A stretch of DNA of 64,000 nucleotides from Oenanthe sinensis (taxonomy: Eukaryota > Streptophyta > Magnoliopsida > Apiales > Apiaceae). The notes below the pieces were generated by a model that was not told where the DNA came from, searched no databases, and worked only from the letters and a program-made list of their open reading frames with translations. Of the stretch, positions 1 to 11,703 are shown piece by piece (the stretch's first letter is position 1; every line of letters starts with the position of its first letter). The translations under genes were made by a program, and so were the position numbers. The stretch lies in contig CM053803.1 in the NCBI GenBank assembly GCA_028671895.1, positions 43,770,786-43,834,785 on the forward strand. The letters are read 5' to 3'.

Positions 1-1431
1 CGCCAATTCATTGTCATTCTCAATGACAAGGCCATAATACCTCTCAGGTTGGCGAGACACCCTTTGTGATCTACGGATGGGCTGTTCTATGGAAGGTTGT
101 TCAATATGAATAGGTGTTTCCTCTTGAACCGTAGTAGTTTGTTCTTCATGAACTTCATCAAGTTCAATCTTGCTCCCACTATTCCGTTCAAGGATAAACT
201 GTTTTTCCAGGAAGGTAGCATGTCGGGAGACAAACACCCTTTGTTCGGTGTAAAAGTAATACCCTAAAGTCTCTTTAGGATATCCTACAAACCTACATTT
301 CACGGATCGAGATTCTAGCTTATCGGGGTCAACTTTCTTGACATAAGCCGGACATCCCTAAATCTTAACGTGCTTAAGACTCGGTTTCCTTTCTTTCCAT
401 ATCTCATATGGAGTTTGAGGAACAGATTTGTAAGGCACCTTGTTCAATATATATGCTGATGTTTCCAATGCATAACCCCAAAGTGATACTGGAAGATCTG
501 TATAGCTCATCATGGATCGAACCATGTCCAACAAAGTTCGATTTCTCTTTTCGGATACTCCATTCAACTAGGGAGTGGTCGGAGGAGTCTATTGAGAGAC
601 TATGCCATTTTCTTTGAGATAATTTAGAAAATCGCCACTTGAGTATTCACCTCCTCGATCTGATCGAAGAGTTTTAATACTATACTTGGTTTGTTTCTCT
701 ACTCCATACTTATATTCTTTGAACTTTTCAAAGGCTTCGGATTTGTATTTCATCAAATACACATATCCAAATCTAGATCGATCATCTGTAAAAGTAATGA
801 AGTATGAAAATCCACCCATGGCTTGCGTGGACATCGACCCACACACATCTATATGTACCAATCCAAGCAACTCTGCAGCTCATTCTCCATGTCCACTAAA
901 TGGAGATTTGGTCATTTTGCCTAACAGACAAGACTCGCATGTAGGATATGATTCAAAATCAAAAGGTTCTAGTAACCCTTCTTTATGCAATGTCTTAAGT
1001 CTATTTTCACTAATATGACCAAGTCTGCAGTGCCACAAGTAGGTGGGATTTTCATCATCTCTTTTTCTTTTATTACTATGTTCAATTTGAAGTAAACTAT
1101 GTTCTACGTCACATACATACAAACCATTATTTAAAATACCAACACCATAAAGAACATTATTTCTAAAAATTGAACATTTATTATTCTCAATAACAAACGA
1201 AAAACCATCCAAGTCTAACATGGGAATAGAAATAATATTCCTCACAATTGAGGGAACAAAATAATAATTATCCAAAATAATAGTCTTGCCCGTAGGCATA
1301 AGTAAATCAAACAATCCTACAGCTACAGCAACAACTCTTGCACCATTGCCCATACGTAGGATCACCTCCTCTTCTTCAAGAGTCTTACTTCTCCTTAGTC
1401 CCCTGCAACGAATTGCGAATGTGAGAACCAC
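1..1431 (-). pseudogene. Element D pol: GAG-pre-integrase and integrase, broken
   Basis: Continues the element D polyprotein in one frame from about 1431 down to the window edge. It shows the HHCC zinc-binding GAG-pre-integrase region (YLWHCRLGHISENRL ... CESCLLGKM), the integrase core (LVHIDVCG, TDDRSRFGYVYLM, IKTLRSDRGGEY) and the integrase end (NGVSEKRNRTLLDMV). After that come the RVFVSRHATFLEK segment and an acidic linker with RRSQRVSRQPERY, which normally precedes reverse transcriptase. Stops lie near 880, near 589, just after it near 566, and near 358. All fit C-to-T or G-to-A transitions typical of methylcytosine decay. Integrase would have inserted the cDNA; this copy cannot encode it. 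Confidence 0.88.
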
Positions 1432-2371
1432 AGGCGGTATCTAATACCCAAGTAAAAGTTTGATTAAGTGACATATTTAGTTCGATCATGAACATACCTG
1501 AAGCAGAAGCGGTAGTCTCACCACCCTTCTTCTTCTTCAATTCTGCAAGGTAAGCCTTACAGTTTCTCTTCCAGTGCCCCACTTTGTTGCTGTGAAAGCA
1601 AACAACTTTGCTTTTGGGATCTTCAGCTTTTGGAGGAACTAGCCTTTTCTCACCTACCTTCTTCTTCTTTTTCTTAGGAGGGCTTCTCTTCCTCTTCTTA
1701 GGGTTAGAGCCTTCACCAATTAGAAGAACAAAACTCTTCTTTATGGGAAAATTCGACTCAGCAGTTTTCAGCATGTTATGGAGTTCAGGAAAGCTGACAT
1801 CCAACTTGTTCATGTAAAAGTTCACAACGAACTGCGAGAATGAATCTGGAAGTGATTGCAAGACCAGATCTTGATTCAGCTCCCCATCCATGACAAATCC
1901 AAGTTGTCCAAGACGCTCAATCAAATTGATCATCTTGAGCACATGAACATTCACAGATGATCCCTCAGTCATCCTACAACGAAACAGCTCCTTCGATATC
2001 TCATATCGAGCTGTCCTTCCTGCCACATCATACAAATCTTGTAGATGCATAAGGATAGAGTGAGCATCCATATGCTCGTGTTGCTTTTGGAGCTCATCAT
2101 TCATGGATCCCAGAATAACACACTGTGCAACTCTTGCATCATCTATCCAATTACGATACACAATGTGTTCATCATTATGTGCATCCTGAGCAGGTTCAGC
2201 ATGTTTAGGTGAGTCTAGTACATATTTCTTCTTCTCAATCCTGAGAACAATTCTCAGGTTTCGAAGCCAATCAACATAGTTGGGACCAGTTAATTTGTGT
2301 GCATCGAGCATGCAACGGAGTGATAGTGCAGAAGACATTATGTATATAGTAAATCTGCAAATAATAAACAC
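1385..2371 (-). pseudogene. Element D gag and start of protease (copia)
   Basis: An open frame of 328 codons. The N-terminal part (KLTGPNYVDWLRNLRIVL, then the LYDVAGRTARYEISKELF region) is the UBN2/gag capsid-like domain of plant copia elements, which coats the RNA in virus-like particles. A basic lysine stretch precedes a zinc knuckle of the CX2CX4HX4C type in which the second cysteine is replaced by serine (CFHSNKVGHWKRNC), so RNA packaging by this copy was probably impaired. The C-terminus reaches the protease active-site region (WVLDTACGSHI). A run of four C on the plus strand at about 1400-1403 shifts the frame there, and the pol part continues in another frame. Confidence 0.85.
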
Positions 2372-3658
2372 ATAACAACATTTAACAAATATTTTATTTC
2401 ATTATCTAAAACACCATATGAATCGGGTCGTTATTCATAAGTGCCTCCCACTATTCTATCTAATTTCTATATCCCTTATTGAAATTAAGCATTCATAATG
2501 ATAGTGGGATAGGGATCCTACATTCCATCACACAACCTCGGCTGTAGCACGAAACGCCATGTAACATTCAATAGGCAAACAACTCTTGTCAGCTACATCT
2601 CATGTTATTCCCTAATCTTACATTAGCCTCTTGAATACTTGAGTCACGGCTGTGGCACGACGAACTCAATATTCTAAGTCAAGTCAATCCCAACATCTCG
2701 TATAATTAAACTAGTTTCAAATAGCCCACGGCTATAGCACGTAACGACCATAAGATTCCAATTCATCATACACATCTAATGTTATAGACAAGTATCTCTT
2801 CTTTGGGAAACAACGCCCTCGGCTGTAGCACGAAACGACAGAGTTTCAAAAACAAGAAATACTTTCTATTATGTTGGAAGGCTATGACCAACACAAGCCC
2901 TTTGTGTTTTATGGTCAATTACTACTTGATATTCTTTATATTTTAGGGGATTATATTATGTTACAATCATAATCATATTATAAAGAGATTCTTTTAGATT
3001 GGATTAAATATTTCAAATCAACTATTGATACTTAGAGTCATCCCAGGCCAGGGGTGGAGCATTGTCAAGAGGCGTCTCTTAATAACCCCCCTTTCTTACA
3101 GATAGAACATCTGTTGTTTGACAGAATCATCCTTTCACTTAAGTTGAAAATTCATATTCAATCACGTGTTTCATAAACACAAAAATCTCATGATTGTATT
3201 CATAATATGTAAATAAAGGTCACGAAACAATTTCACTATTCTAGATTGTCTAACATACGCCTTATGTTAATTAAGTTCACCTAAATCTATCATCTCATGA
3301 TAATTCAAGCATATATCACATATATATAATCACGAATAAACATAAGTTAGGCATGTTAAATCATATATTACAACATATAAGCATTATACATCTCTATGTA
3401 TCACATGGTGTATTTAAAAGCAACTTAAAACAGTTAAAACTTACTTTAAAACACTTTTGGAAGCTCTAAACAGTCCGAAACAATTTTAGAAAAATTATTG
3501 TAATATACCATTAGAACCGTCTCGGAAAAACGAATCCAACGATATATTACACGCCCCATTCTGAGCTCCCACGTGCCCGCACGTGCCACGAGAAGTTTCT
3601 GACGCATCCTCATGCGCGCACGCGCGTCAGACGCGTGCAAGACACCCTGTAACGCATC
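2372..3658 (-). other. Element D untranslated leader, inner part
   Basis: There is no coding potential here. In element D's sense this lies between the primer-binding site and gag. It contains four spaced copies of a 20-bp motif (listed separately) and a GC-rich stretch at 3550-3660 with alternating ACGCG/GCGCG and TGCGTTAC-like words. The words continue on the other side of element 1 (18134-18200), which supports the view that the two flanks were once contiguous. Confidence 0.7.
2537..2837. repeat. Four spaced copies of a 20-bp leader motif (GGCTGTAGCACG core)
   Basis: Copies at 2537-2556, 2645-2664, 2727-2746 and 2818-2837. They share a core close to CTCGGCTGTAGCACGAAACG; the first and last are identical and the middle two differ by a few bases. 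Start-to-start spacing is 108, 82 and 91 bp. They lie in the untranslated leader of element D upstream of gag. The function is unknown. Packaging or dimerisation signals are known to sit in retroelement leaders, but nothing here proves that role. Confidence 0.85.
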
Positions 3659-3663
3659 TCGGG
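3659..3663. repeat. Target-site duplication TCGGG, left copy
   Basis: Five bases directly before the TG of element 1's 5' LTR. They are repeated at 18129-18133 directly after the CA of the 3' LTR. Five bases is the usual copia duplication. Both flanks belong to element D's leader. Confidence 0.92.
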
Positions 3664-4237
3664 TGAAAGGCATAGGTGTACTAACTTGTAACACTTAATT
3701 ACTATGTAACTCAACTAGAGAAAAGATAAAACAACAGCAAAACAAGAGAAACTAAAGAAGCACATGGAATCAATCAACTGAAGAAATGGTAATGATACTT
3801 GGTAACTACAAGTAACTAATTTGGTTAATCAAAGATGCATAAGTGAGAAGAAGTTCAATCTCAGTATTGCTCATGCCCTAACTTATCTAATGGAGAATCA
3901 AATTAATGTCAAAGAAGTATCAAGAAGACCAAAGTGATTTCATGTAATGTATATCAACATCTGGATAATGTAAAGGTTAATCAACAAATGAGAACTGACA
4001 TTCAGAAGCAAGAACCCCTACAAGACTAGTCACTTATGAACCAGACCATTGCATCAAGTGTCAGGACATTGGAGGCAAGTTCATGTCAGTAATATAAGAT
4101 CTCATTTGAATTGAGTGAGGAAAAGAAATTGAAGAAGCTAGGGAAACTTGCTCATAAAGGTTAATCCTCAATTAGTCACTAAAGAAAGTCAACATTCGAT
4201 GAGTACATATTTGCCAAGGCAAATGTCGATTCACGGT

Positions 4238-4419
4238 AGATCGAGATCGAGATCGAGATCTTCATAGATCGAGATCGAGATTCTCCCAGATCGAGATCGA
4301 GATCTTCACAGATCGAGATCGAGATTCTCCCAGATCGAGATCGAGATCTTCATAGATCGAGATCGAGATTTTACACAGATCGAGATCGAGATGGGTCCAG
4401 GCGAAGATCGAGATGCGGG
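4238..4419 (+). repeat. LTR array of AGATCGAGATCGAGAT units (8 units, 5' LTR)
   Basis: Eight units of about 22 bp. Each has two or three GATCGA words followed by a spacer such as CTTCAT or TCTCCC, and the array ends in an AGATCGAGATGCGGG unit. It lies upstream of the LTR TATA box, in the U3 position where retroelement enhancers usually sit. The 3' LTR has six units. Confidence 0.9.
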
Positions 4420-4561
4420 TAGATATGTAACATTTAATGTTCAAGGGATAAGTGGCTTATTGTGAACGGTTGATCCAGAGTTGTTGGGAAAGTACTTTTT
4501 GTTGTCGAAGTCCTGATTGGGCCACGTACACAAAAAGGACAAGATCAAGACTACATGACAT

Positions 4562-4568
4562 TATAAAA
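4562..4568 (+). promoter_or_regulatory. Probable LTR TATA box
   Basis: TATAAAA in the context CATTATAAAAGCAGC, about 140 bp after the array and about 315 bp before the LTR end. The same word sits at 17807-17813 in the 3' LTR. The position fits a U3/R boundary and a Pol II start just downstream. The transcription start itself is inferred. Confidence 0.65.
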
Positions 4569-4885
4569 GCAGCACTTTGATTTTATTAGTAGATAAACTT
4601 TTCATCATCTCTATTATTCAACGATAATTTTTAAAGAGAGAGCATTTTACTATAAAACAAAAAGTGAGAGAGAGGATCAGTTGAATCTAGCTTTAATTGC
4701 TGTATTTATTGTTCAACTGATCATGATGCTTTTATGAATGTTGTAGCAAATCCTTCAATGAATATAATGATATATTCTTGAAATTCTGTGTCATCATTTA
4801 TTACCTGCATATTGTTTATTCTCTCATTATTTTTAAACAGTTGTATTCACCCCCCCCCCCTCTACAACATTTTGGACCTAACAAT

Positions 4886-4897
4886 TGGTATCAGAGC
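4886..4897 (+). promoter_or_regulatory. Element 1 primer-binding site
   Basis: TGGTATCAGAGC two bases after the 5' LTR. It is the standard complement to the 3' end of initiator tRNA-Met used by plant copia elements to prime minus-strand DNA synthesis. Confidence 0.93.
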
Positions 4898-5380
4898 CCC
4901 TGTTAAACACATCTAACAGAGATCCTATTGTGTTGTTTGAGTTGGTTCTTGAAAATCCCAGATCTAATTTTTCTTGAAGTTTGTGCCGAAAGTTTTTATT
5001 TGTTTCTTCCTGGAAAAGTCATAGATCTAAAAAGTTCTAAGTAATGGTGTAAGGAATATTTGTACAAAATTCCAAAATATTGTACTTTAGAGCTTTGTGG
5101 ATTTTCTTGTGGTCAAAACTGGAATCAACTGATTGACTAAACAAAAAGGACATTTTCGAACTTCTGTCAACTAGGAAGTGGACAACTTTTTGTTTGGACT
5201 TGAGAAAGTGGTGGACCCTACTACTGTTCCTGTGATTAAAACTAACTTGCTTGAATTTTAAGTGCAAAATCCGTTGGATATTAAGTGTTGAATATTTAAA
5301 GTAAGATAATTAATTTTTCAAGTAAATACAATTTATTGTAATTTGAAAAGTGTATTATCTTAATTTTAAATTTTATTAAA

Positions 5381-7930
5381 ATGGCCGCCGCACACAGATT
5401 TAAGATACCTCCGTTTGATGCACAACATTATGACGAATGGACCGGAAGGATGAGAGCTTACCTTGAATCAATAAACAAGGTATACTTGAGAATATTGGAA
5501 AACGGTCCATACATACCCATGAAAATTGAGCCAGAGCGAATGGAAGGAGGGATACTAATACCATCCCGGTCTGTTCCTAAAGAGGAAATGGAGTTTTCAG
5601 ACGCAGATAAAGAATTGGTCGGTATGGATGCGTCGTTACGCAACGTCATAATTGAATCCCTAAACTCAGAGTACTATGTTCAGATAAAGAGATTAAAAAC
5701 AGCTAAAGCCATGTGGGATAAACTGGCTGTGGTGATGGAGGGGACCGAGGAAGTTAGAGATAATCACAAACGCATTATGATATCTGAATATGAATCGTTC
5801 AGATGCGAACGAGGAGAAAGCGTAGCGGATGTTTACAAACGTTACAGTAAATTGCTTATCGAGCTGAGTATAAGAGATAAAGTCTATCCACTAGCAGATT
5901 CAAATATCAAGTTTCTCTTGAATTTGCCTAAACATCTGGAACACAGGATCACTGCCATTCGAGAGTCAAGAGACTTGAAAAATACTTCTCTCGAAAAGCT
6001 GTATGGTGTTTTGAAGACCTACGAGCTGGAGCAGGAACAAAATGACAGAAGAAGATCCTACAATAGTGGAGAACACAAAGCGGTAAGTGAGTATGGACTT
6101 GTAGCTGAAGAGTCTGCTGTAAAGGCACTTGCAGCTGTCTCATTGAAAACTGCTAATCCTGAAAGGGTGGTATTAGACATTGAAGATCCATCCGAAGAAA
6201 GTGAGGATGAATACTATACCCTTGAAGAGCTGGACAAATTAGAAGACAAGTCATATGCTTGTATTGCTCGAGAATTTGCTCATATCAGCTTCAGGAAGCA
6301 AAGAAGAGGTAAAGGACGATTTGGTAGTTCTTTCAGCCGAAGAGGCAGCAGTAGCAGCAGAGGCAGTAGTGTAAGTGGTCGGGGAAGTTACAGCGGTCGA
6401 AGTAGCACATCTGGTAGTGGCTACAGACCTAACCTGGTAGACAAGAACAAGTTCAGATGCTACAACTGCAATGAATTGGGGCACTTCGCAACAGAGTGCA
6501 AGAAGCCCAAGTACGTTCATCCCAAGGAATCCTATGCTGATCTGAAAAAGAAATATGATGCCTTGGTTAGCAAGCAACAGAAGGGAAGCCGGGCGTATGT
6601 TGTGACTGAAGGGAAGGGTTGGGACGAGTCTGATGAAGATGAAGATCAGGAGCTATGCAATTTCGCTTTAATGGCAAAATCTTCAGAACAATCAGAGGTA
6701 CCAATTCTAACCGTAAATGAAATGTCTATTTCTGAGTACCAAAATGAATTAGCTGCCATGACTAAAGACATGTACAATCTCCAACTAAATCTAATTGCTG
6801 TTAATGAGGATAATGCTAAACTCTCACTTAAGAATAGACTTCTTTAGGCCAGGGTAGAGGAATTAGAATCAGGAGAAAGTAAAGAAAGGCAGTTAATGAA
6901 TCAGGTAGACGTTTTAGAACACAAGCTTAAGATTAGGGAAGACCTTAACGAAGAACTTAAAAATGAATTAGCTGAGCTTAAAATAACATGTCAATCTTTT
7001 AAAGAAGCCGCTAATAAAGTGTTCGTAGAAAGGGACATGTACATGAAACTGGCAGGCAAGAGTAAAAATGAAAAAGTAAACATAGGACTTGACTACACAC
7101 AGAAAAAGAAAAATAGGGCTGCTGAGTTGTTAGAGCCAGTGTTAGTCAAAGAAGATGTGCCTGAGGTTTTAGTGGATGTTAGAAAACCTATCTTTAAGCA
7201 TTTTGAGCCTAGGACCATAGATCCTGTTGCTACTAAAATTGAACAAGAGATTAAAATTGAAAGAGATTCAGAAGAAAAAGTAGTAGAACCTACAACTTCT
7301 AAGAGAGCGAGTAAGATTGCTTATGCTAAGAGAGGTGTAGGAACCAAGGAGGCTAAGACGGTGTCATATAAACAATGGGTAGCAGGGTCAGACCAAATGA
7401 AAGCACCTGTAAAGGCAGTTAAAACTGAACCTGCATCTGTATCTACATCTACACGAGCTAGAAAGGCAGGCTATATCTGTAATCAAACTGATCATTTGTC
7501 TTACTATTGTCCGTTCTATGTAGAGGAAGAAAAATCTGTTGGTTGTAATACCATGCCTGCAACTGCTGCTTTGCCTAACATGTATGCAAATCATGCCAAA
7601 TGCAATAATCCTAATTGTATGCCATGTGCTGTAAACATCATGCATGCTTATTTTAATTTAATGAATACTGCTAGTGCATCTGTTGAGCATTCATCTAGTA
7701 GTAGTAAGAAAAAGCATGCGGGGTCAAAGACTAAGACTTCAAGTCCTCCTAAAGTTAGGAGTGACCAGTCTACTCCCAAACCTGACAAACCAGTCAAGGT
7801 TGACAAGGAAAAAGACAAAGTCAAGATGAATGCCCCTGATGGCAACAAGGCAAAGCCTTCTGTATCTGAAAAGAAAAAAGAAATTATTGATGCCGGGCCC
7901 AAACATCATTGGGTTCCGAAGAACACCTAA
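5381..7930 (+). pseudogene. Element 1 gag, interrupted by one TAG
   Basis: Structural polyprotein that forms the virus-like particle and packages RNA. ATG at 5381 in an AAAATGGC context. 488 codons run to a TAG at 6845-6847; the same frame then stays open to a TAA at 7928-7930, for about 850 codons in all. The N-terminal part carries copia gag words (FDAQHYDEWTGRMRAYL, YGVLKTYELEQEQ). A Ser/Gly/Arg-rich stretch precedes a perfect CX2CX4HX4C knuckle near residue 360 (CYNCNELGHFATEC). A Leu/Glu/Lys coiled coil spans the TAG. A second knuckle-like site near 7470-7510 (YICNQTDHLSYYC) lacks its first cysteine. Two-knuckle, coiled-coil gags are typical of Sireviruses. Whether the TAG is a mutation or is read through cannot be told from one copy. 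Confidence 0.9.
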
Positions 7931-10900
7931 CCTTTCTGGATTTGCAGGGCAGTGAACAGGAAAAGAGTAAAGTCATATGGGTGCTGGACAGTGGAGCATC
8001 GAGGCATATGACCGGCAATAAGTCCCTGCTAACAGATTTGGTGTTGAGAGCCGGCTCCGTGGTTACTTTTGGAGATAACAGCAAAGGTTACACTCGGGGA
8101 TATGGCAAGATTGTTTATGGAAATGTTATCATTGAGGACGTATCTTTTGTGGAAGGATTGCGACATAATCTCCTCAGTGTTAGTCAGTTCACCGACAAGG
8201 GTTTTGACGTCAACTTTGGGAAGCATGTATGTTCGATTCGAAGCAAAAAGGACGGAAGCCTTGCTCTCAAAGGAGTAAGGAAGTCAAATTTGTTCATAGC
8301 TGACATGAATTCTGTTGATCAGTCTGAAGTCACGTGTTTCTACAGCAAGGCTTCTGCTGATGAAAGTTGGCTATGGCATAAAAGATTATCTCACCTGAAC
8401 TTTAAAGCAATGAATAATCTCGTAAGGAGAGAATTAGTGAGAGGGCTGCCGCAGATGGAGTTCACACCAGATGGACTCTGCGAAGCATGTGAGATGGGAA
8501 AATCAAAAAGAGCCTCGCATAAGGATAAACAAGTGAATAGCATTACCGAGCCCCTACAACTTCTTCACATGGATTTGTTTCGACCTGTTAATGTTATGTC
8601 AATGTCAAGGAAAAGATATGCGCTGGTAATTTTCGATTACTTTTCCAAATACACATGGGTGAAGTTTGTGACATCGAAAGATGAAGTGCCACATGAGATC
8701 ATTAGACATGTACTGGTAATTGAAAACGTAGCAAGTCTGACTGTGAAGACTATCCGATCCGACAACGGGACATAATTCAAGAACTCAGTGTTAATGGATT
8801 TCTGCATATCTAAAGGGATCAGACGACAGTATTCAGCACCGAGAACACCACAGCAGAATGGGGTGGTAGAAAGGAAGAACAGGACACTGGTTGAAGCAGC
8901 TAGGACAATGCTGTATGAGTCAAAACTTCCTTTATATTTTTGGGCTGAAGCAGTTAGCACGGCTTGTTATACACAGAACAGAACCCTGATTATAAAGGAC
9001 CATAATGAGACGCCGTATTACATGATGAATAAACGAAAACCATCTATCAAGTACTTTCACGTATTTGGTGCCAAATGCTTTGTGTTAAGAGACAATGCAC
9101 AACTTGGAAAGTTTGATGCCAAAGCAGATGAAGGGGTTTTCATTGGATATTCTCTTGAAGCAATAGCAGCGTACAGGGTGTTTGTACTTAATGATCGCAA
9201 GGTGGTTGAAAGCCTTAATGTCACATTCGACGACTCAAAGCTCCCGTCGATATTAAAAGAAGACAGTGAGCCCACTTCCCTGAGATTTGAAAATATGGAT
9301 ATTGATGAAGTGGATACAGTTCCTGAGTCTATAGTGCAGGGTAGTGATCCAACGATAAATAATGAAATTAATCAAGAGTCTAGTGTTTCGCAAATTCAAA
9401 ACACTAGGGCTGAGGGATCACCTTCCGTCAGACCTGGTACTAACTCAGGGGGAGTCAGTATGCACTCAGGGGGAGCAGGTCACTCAGGGGGAGCCAGTAC
9501 TAGCTCAAGGGAAGCTAGTGAAAGTACTTCTAGACTAAGTCACCTTCACTTACAAGATCAAGCTGAATCATCAACAACATTTGCTAGGGATCGCACTTGG
9601 AACAAGGACCATCCGTTCGAGCTAATTATTGGTGATCCAGAAGCCGGAGTGACTACTAGAGGAAAAGCTAGAGCTGAAATTGCCACTGAGAATGAATGTC
9701 TATACTCAGTGTTCCTTTCCCAGATGGAACCTAAAGTGGTGGAAGAAGCTCTAGATGACGCTGATTGGGTGATTGCTATGCAAGAGGAACTCAATCAATT
9801 TGAAAGGCAGAATGTGTGGAAGCTGGTACCCAGACCAAAGAATAGATCTGTTGTTGGGACAAAATGGGTATTCAGAAACAAGCTGGATGAAGACGGACTT
9901 GTAACACGAAATAAAGCTCGCCTGGTTGCTAAGGGTTATACTCAAAGAGAAGGAATTGATTATGATGAAACCTATGCACCAGTAGCAAGGCTAGAGGCAG
10001 TGATGATGTTCTTGGCATTCGCAGCACATCATGGTTTTAAAGTCTATCAAATGGATGTCAAGAGTGCATTCTTAAACGGTGAACTGGATGAAGAGGTGTA
10101 TGTCGAGCAACCTCCCGGGTTTATCGACATCAAATATTGTGATTATGTTTATCGACTCTTCAAATCAGTATATGGCCTTAAGCAGTCTCCGCGGAAGTGG
10201 TATGAAACTCTGTCAGACTTCTTACTAGAAAGTGGTTTCACCAGAGGAATAATCGACAAGACGCTTTTCTACAAGAAATGCAAAGATGATCTAATAATGG
10301 TACAAGTATATGTGGATGACATTATCTTTGGGTCTGCAAATGAGAAGCTGTGTGCTAAATTCGCAAAGTTAATGCAATCAAGGTATGAGATGAGCATGAT
10401 GGGAGAGCTGACGTTCTTTCTGGGCATTCAAGTTAGTCAGAAGAAGGACGGGATATTTATCTGCCAGACCAAGTACATTCATGATCTATTGAAGAAGTAT
10501 GGTCTCGAAGATGTATCACAAGCTAAGACTCCTATGGCAACAGCCACGAAGCTTGACGAGGATAAAGCGGGAAAACCTGTAGACATCTCAAGCTATCGAG
10601 GTATGATCGGCTCTCTTTTGTATTTAACTGCTAGCAGACCTGATATTATGTTCTCTACATGCTTATGTGCAAGGTTCCAAGCGGATCCTAGAGTCACATC
10701 TCATAGCTGTAAAGCGTATTTTTAGGTATCTCAAGGGAACATCAAATCTTGGGATTTGGTACCCAAGAGATACAGGGTTTAATCTTGTTGGCTATTCGGA
10801 TTCAGATTACGCAGGTTGTAGAATAGATAGGAAGAGCACTTCAGGAAGCTGTCAGTTTCTTGGAAGAAGGTTGGTGTCTTGGCAAAGCAAGAAACAACAC

Positions 10901-11251
10901 ACAGTATCTACCTCGACAGCTGAAGCAGAATATATTGCTGCTGGAAGCTGTGTGGCCCAGATACTGTGGATGAAGAACCAACTCAAGGACTACGGTGTGG
11001 AAGTATCTAAGATTCCTATCATGTGTGACAACACAAGTGCTATTGCAATGACCAACAATCCTGTGGATCACTCAAGGACCAAGCACATTGACATCAGGTA
11101 TCATTTTATTGGAGAGCATGTAGAAAATGGAACTGTAGAGTTGCATTTTGTGTCTACTGAACGTCAAATAGCAGATATATTCACTAAACCTCTAGACGAA
11201 TCAACATTTTCTAGATTGGTTGGTGAATTAGGGATGCTTAACACCAGTTAG
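7909..11251 (+). pseudogene. Element 1 pol (protease, integrase, reverse transcriptase, RNase H), broken
   Basis: Polyprotein that makes and integrates the cDNA. Frame 7909-10725 overlaps the gag end in a different frame. Protease: WVLDSGASRHMTG near 7980. GAG-pre-integrase HHCC: LWHKRLSHLNF ... CEACEMGKSK, about 8370-8510. Integrase core: HMDLFRPV and IRSDNGT, then PQQNGVVERKNRT. Reverse transcriptase: WVFRNKLDEDGLV, QMDVKSAFLNGELDEEVY, YGLKQSPRKWY and the catalytic YVDD at about 10309-10320. RNase H: GYSDSDYAGC, STAEAEYIAA, CDNTSAIAM, then IADIFTKPLDE. Breaks: a TAA at 8773-8775 inside the integrase core, and a frame change of 2 bases near 10690 between RT and RNase H. RNase H then runs to TAG at 11249-11251. 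All catalytic motifs are otherwise recognisable. Confidence 0.93.
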
Positions 11252-11703
11252 TTTTGCTACCTATCTGTTAGAATTAAGTTTGTGTACATATTATTGTTAT
11301 TCATGAATATTCTTAATTAATAATGTGTACTGAATTTCAAATGTATGTGTTGCATGTCAAAAGGGATTAGAAAGTTTCATGATGTTAATCTTGTGCTGAT
11401 CTGTATATCTTTATGATTAGTGTCTAAATGGAGTAATGGAAAATTTTCTAAGGCAAATCTCGATCTGGTTCTGGATCGAGATCGAGATCGACTTGTGAAA
11501 ATTGCTTAAAAAACTGTCAAAATACATCTCGATCTATCGACATCGAGATGCGGATCGAGATTGATATCGAGATCGACATCGAGATGTAGATCGAGATGCG
11601 GATCGAGATCGACATCAAGATCGACATCCAGATGAGGATCGAAATGCGGATCTCGAGATCGAGATGTGACTTGTCTTTTCAGTTATTTTTTTAGGCGTGC
11701 AAG
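11252..11703 (+). other. Noncoding segment between RNase H and the extra ORF, with GATCGA array
   Basis: The first 200 bp are plain AT-rich DNA. From 11457 to 11665 there are about a dozen ATCGAGAT/ATCTCGAT words in both orientations, with spacers such as GCGG and GACATC. These are the same words as in the LTR array, although spacing and order differ, so this is not a simple copied LTR fragment. A TATA-like site follows at 11704. Confidence 0.85.

Larger units (their letters stand above)
1..3658 (-). mobile_element. Copia element D, 3' portion (gag-pol and leader), truncated by window edge
   Basis: Minus-strand Ty1/copia retrotransposon. Reading from high to low coordinates it has a leader, gag, protease, integrase and the start of the integrase-RT linker, then leaves the window. 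Its remaining leader, primer-binding site and 5' LTR lie at 18129-20293, because element 1 inserted at 3664-18128. The coding part carries one frameshift and at least four stops, so this copy is dead. It resembles the copia group with a UBN2-type gag, a single zinc knuckle and a GAG-pre-integrase domain. RT and RNase H would be outside the window. Confidence 0.85.
3664..4883 (+). repeat. Element 1 5' LTR (1220 bp)
   Basis: Starts TGAAAGGCATAGG and ends GGACCTAACA. It contains the GATCGA array at 4238-4419, a TATA box at 4562-4568 and a run of C just before the end. It is 44 bp longer than the 3' LTR, exactly two array units. The ORF-like reading across the array (Asp-Leu and Arg-Ser repeats) is a by-product of the repeat and not a gene. 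Confidence 0.95.

Noticed and set aside
4238..4419. CRISPR array
   Set aside because: Repeats are short, spacers are not unique, DNA is a plant LTR, and no cas genes exist.
4262..4444. Minus-strand ORF of Asp-Leu/Arg-Ser/Ile-Ser repeats (also at 17437-17689 on both strands)
   Set aside because: It is only the GATCGA array read as protein; it changes with unit number and has no gene context.
5949..6577. Minus-strand ORFs inside element 1 gag
   Set aside because: Shadows of the gag frame with no domain or splice support.
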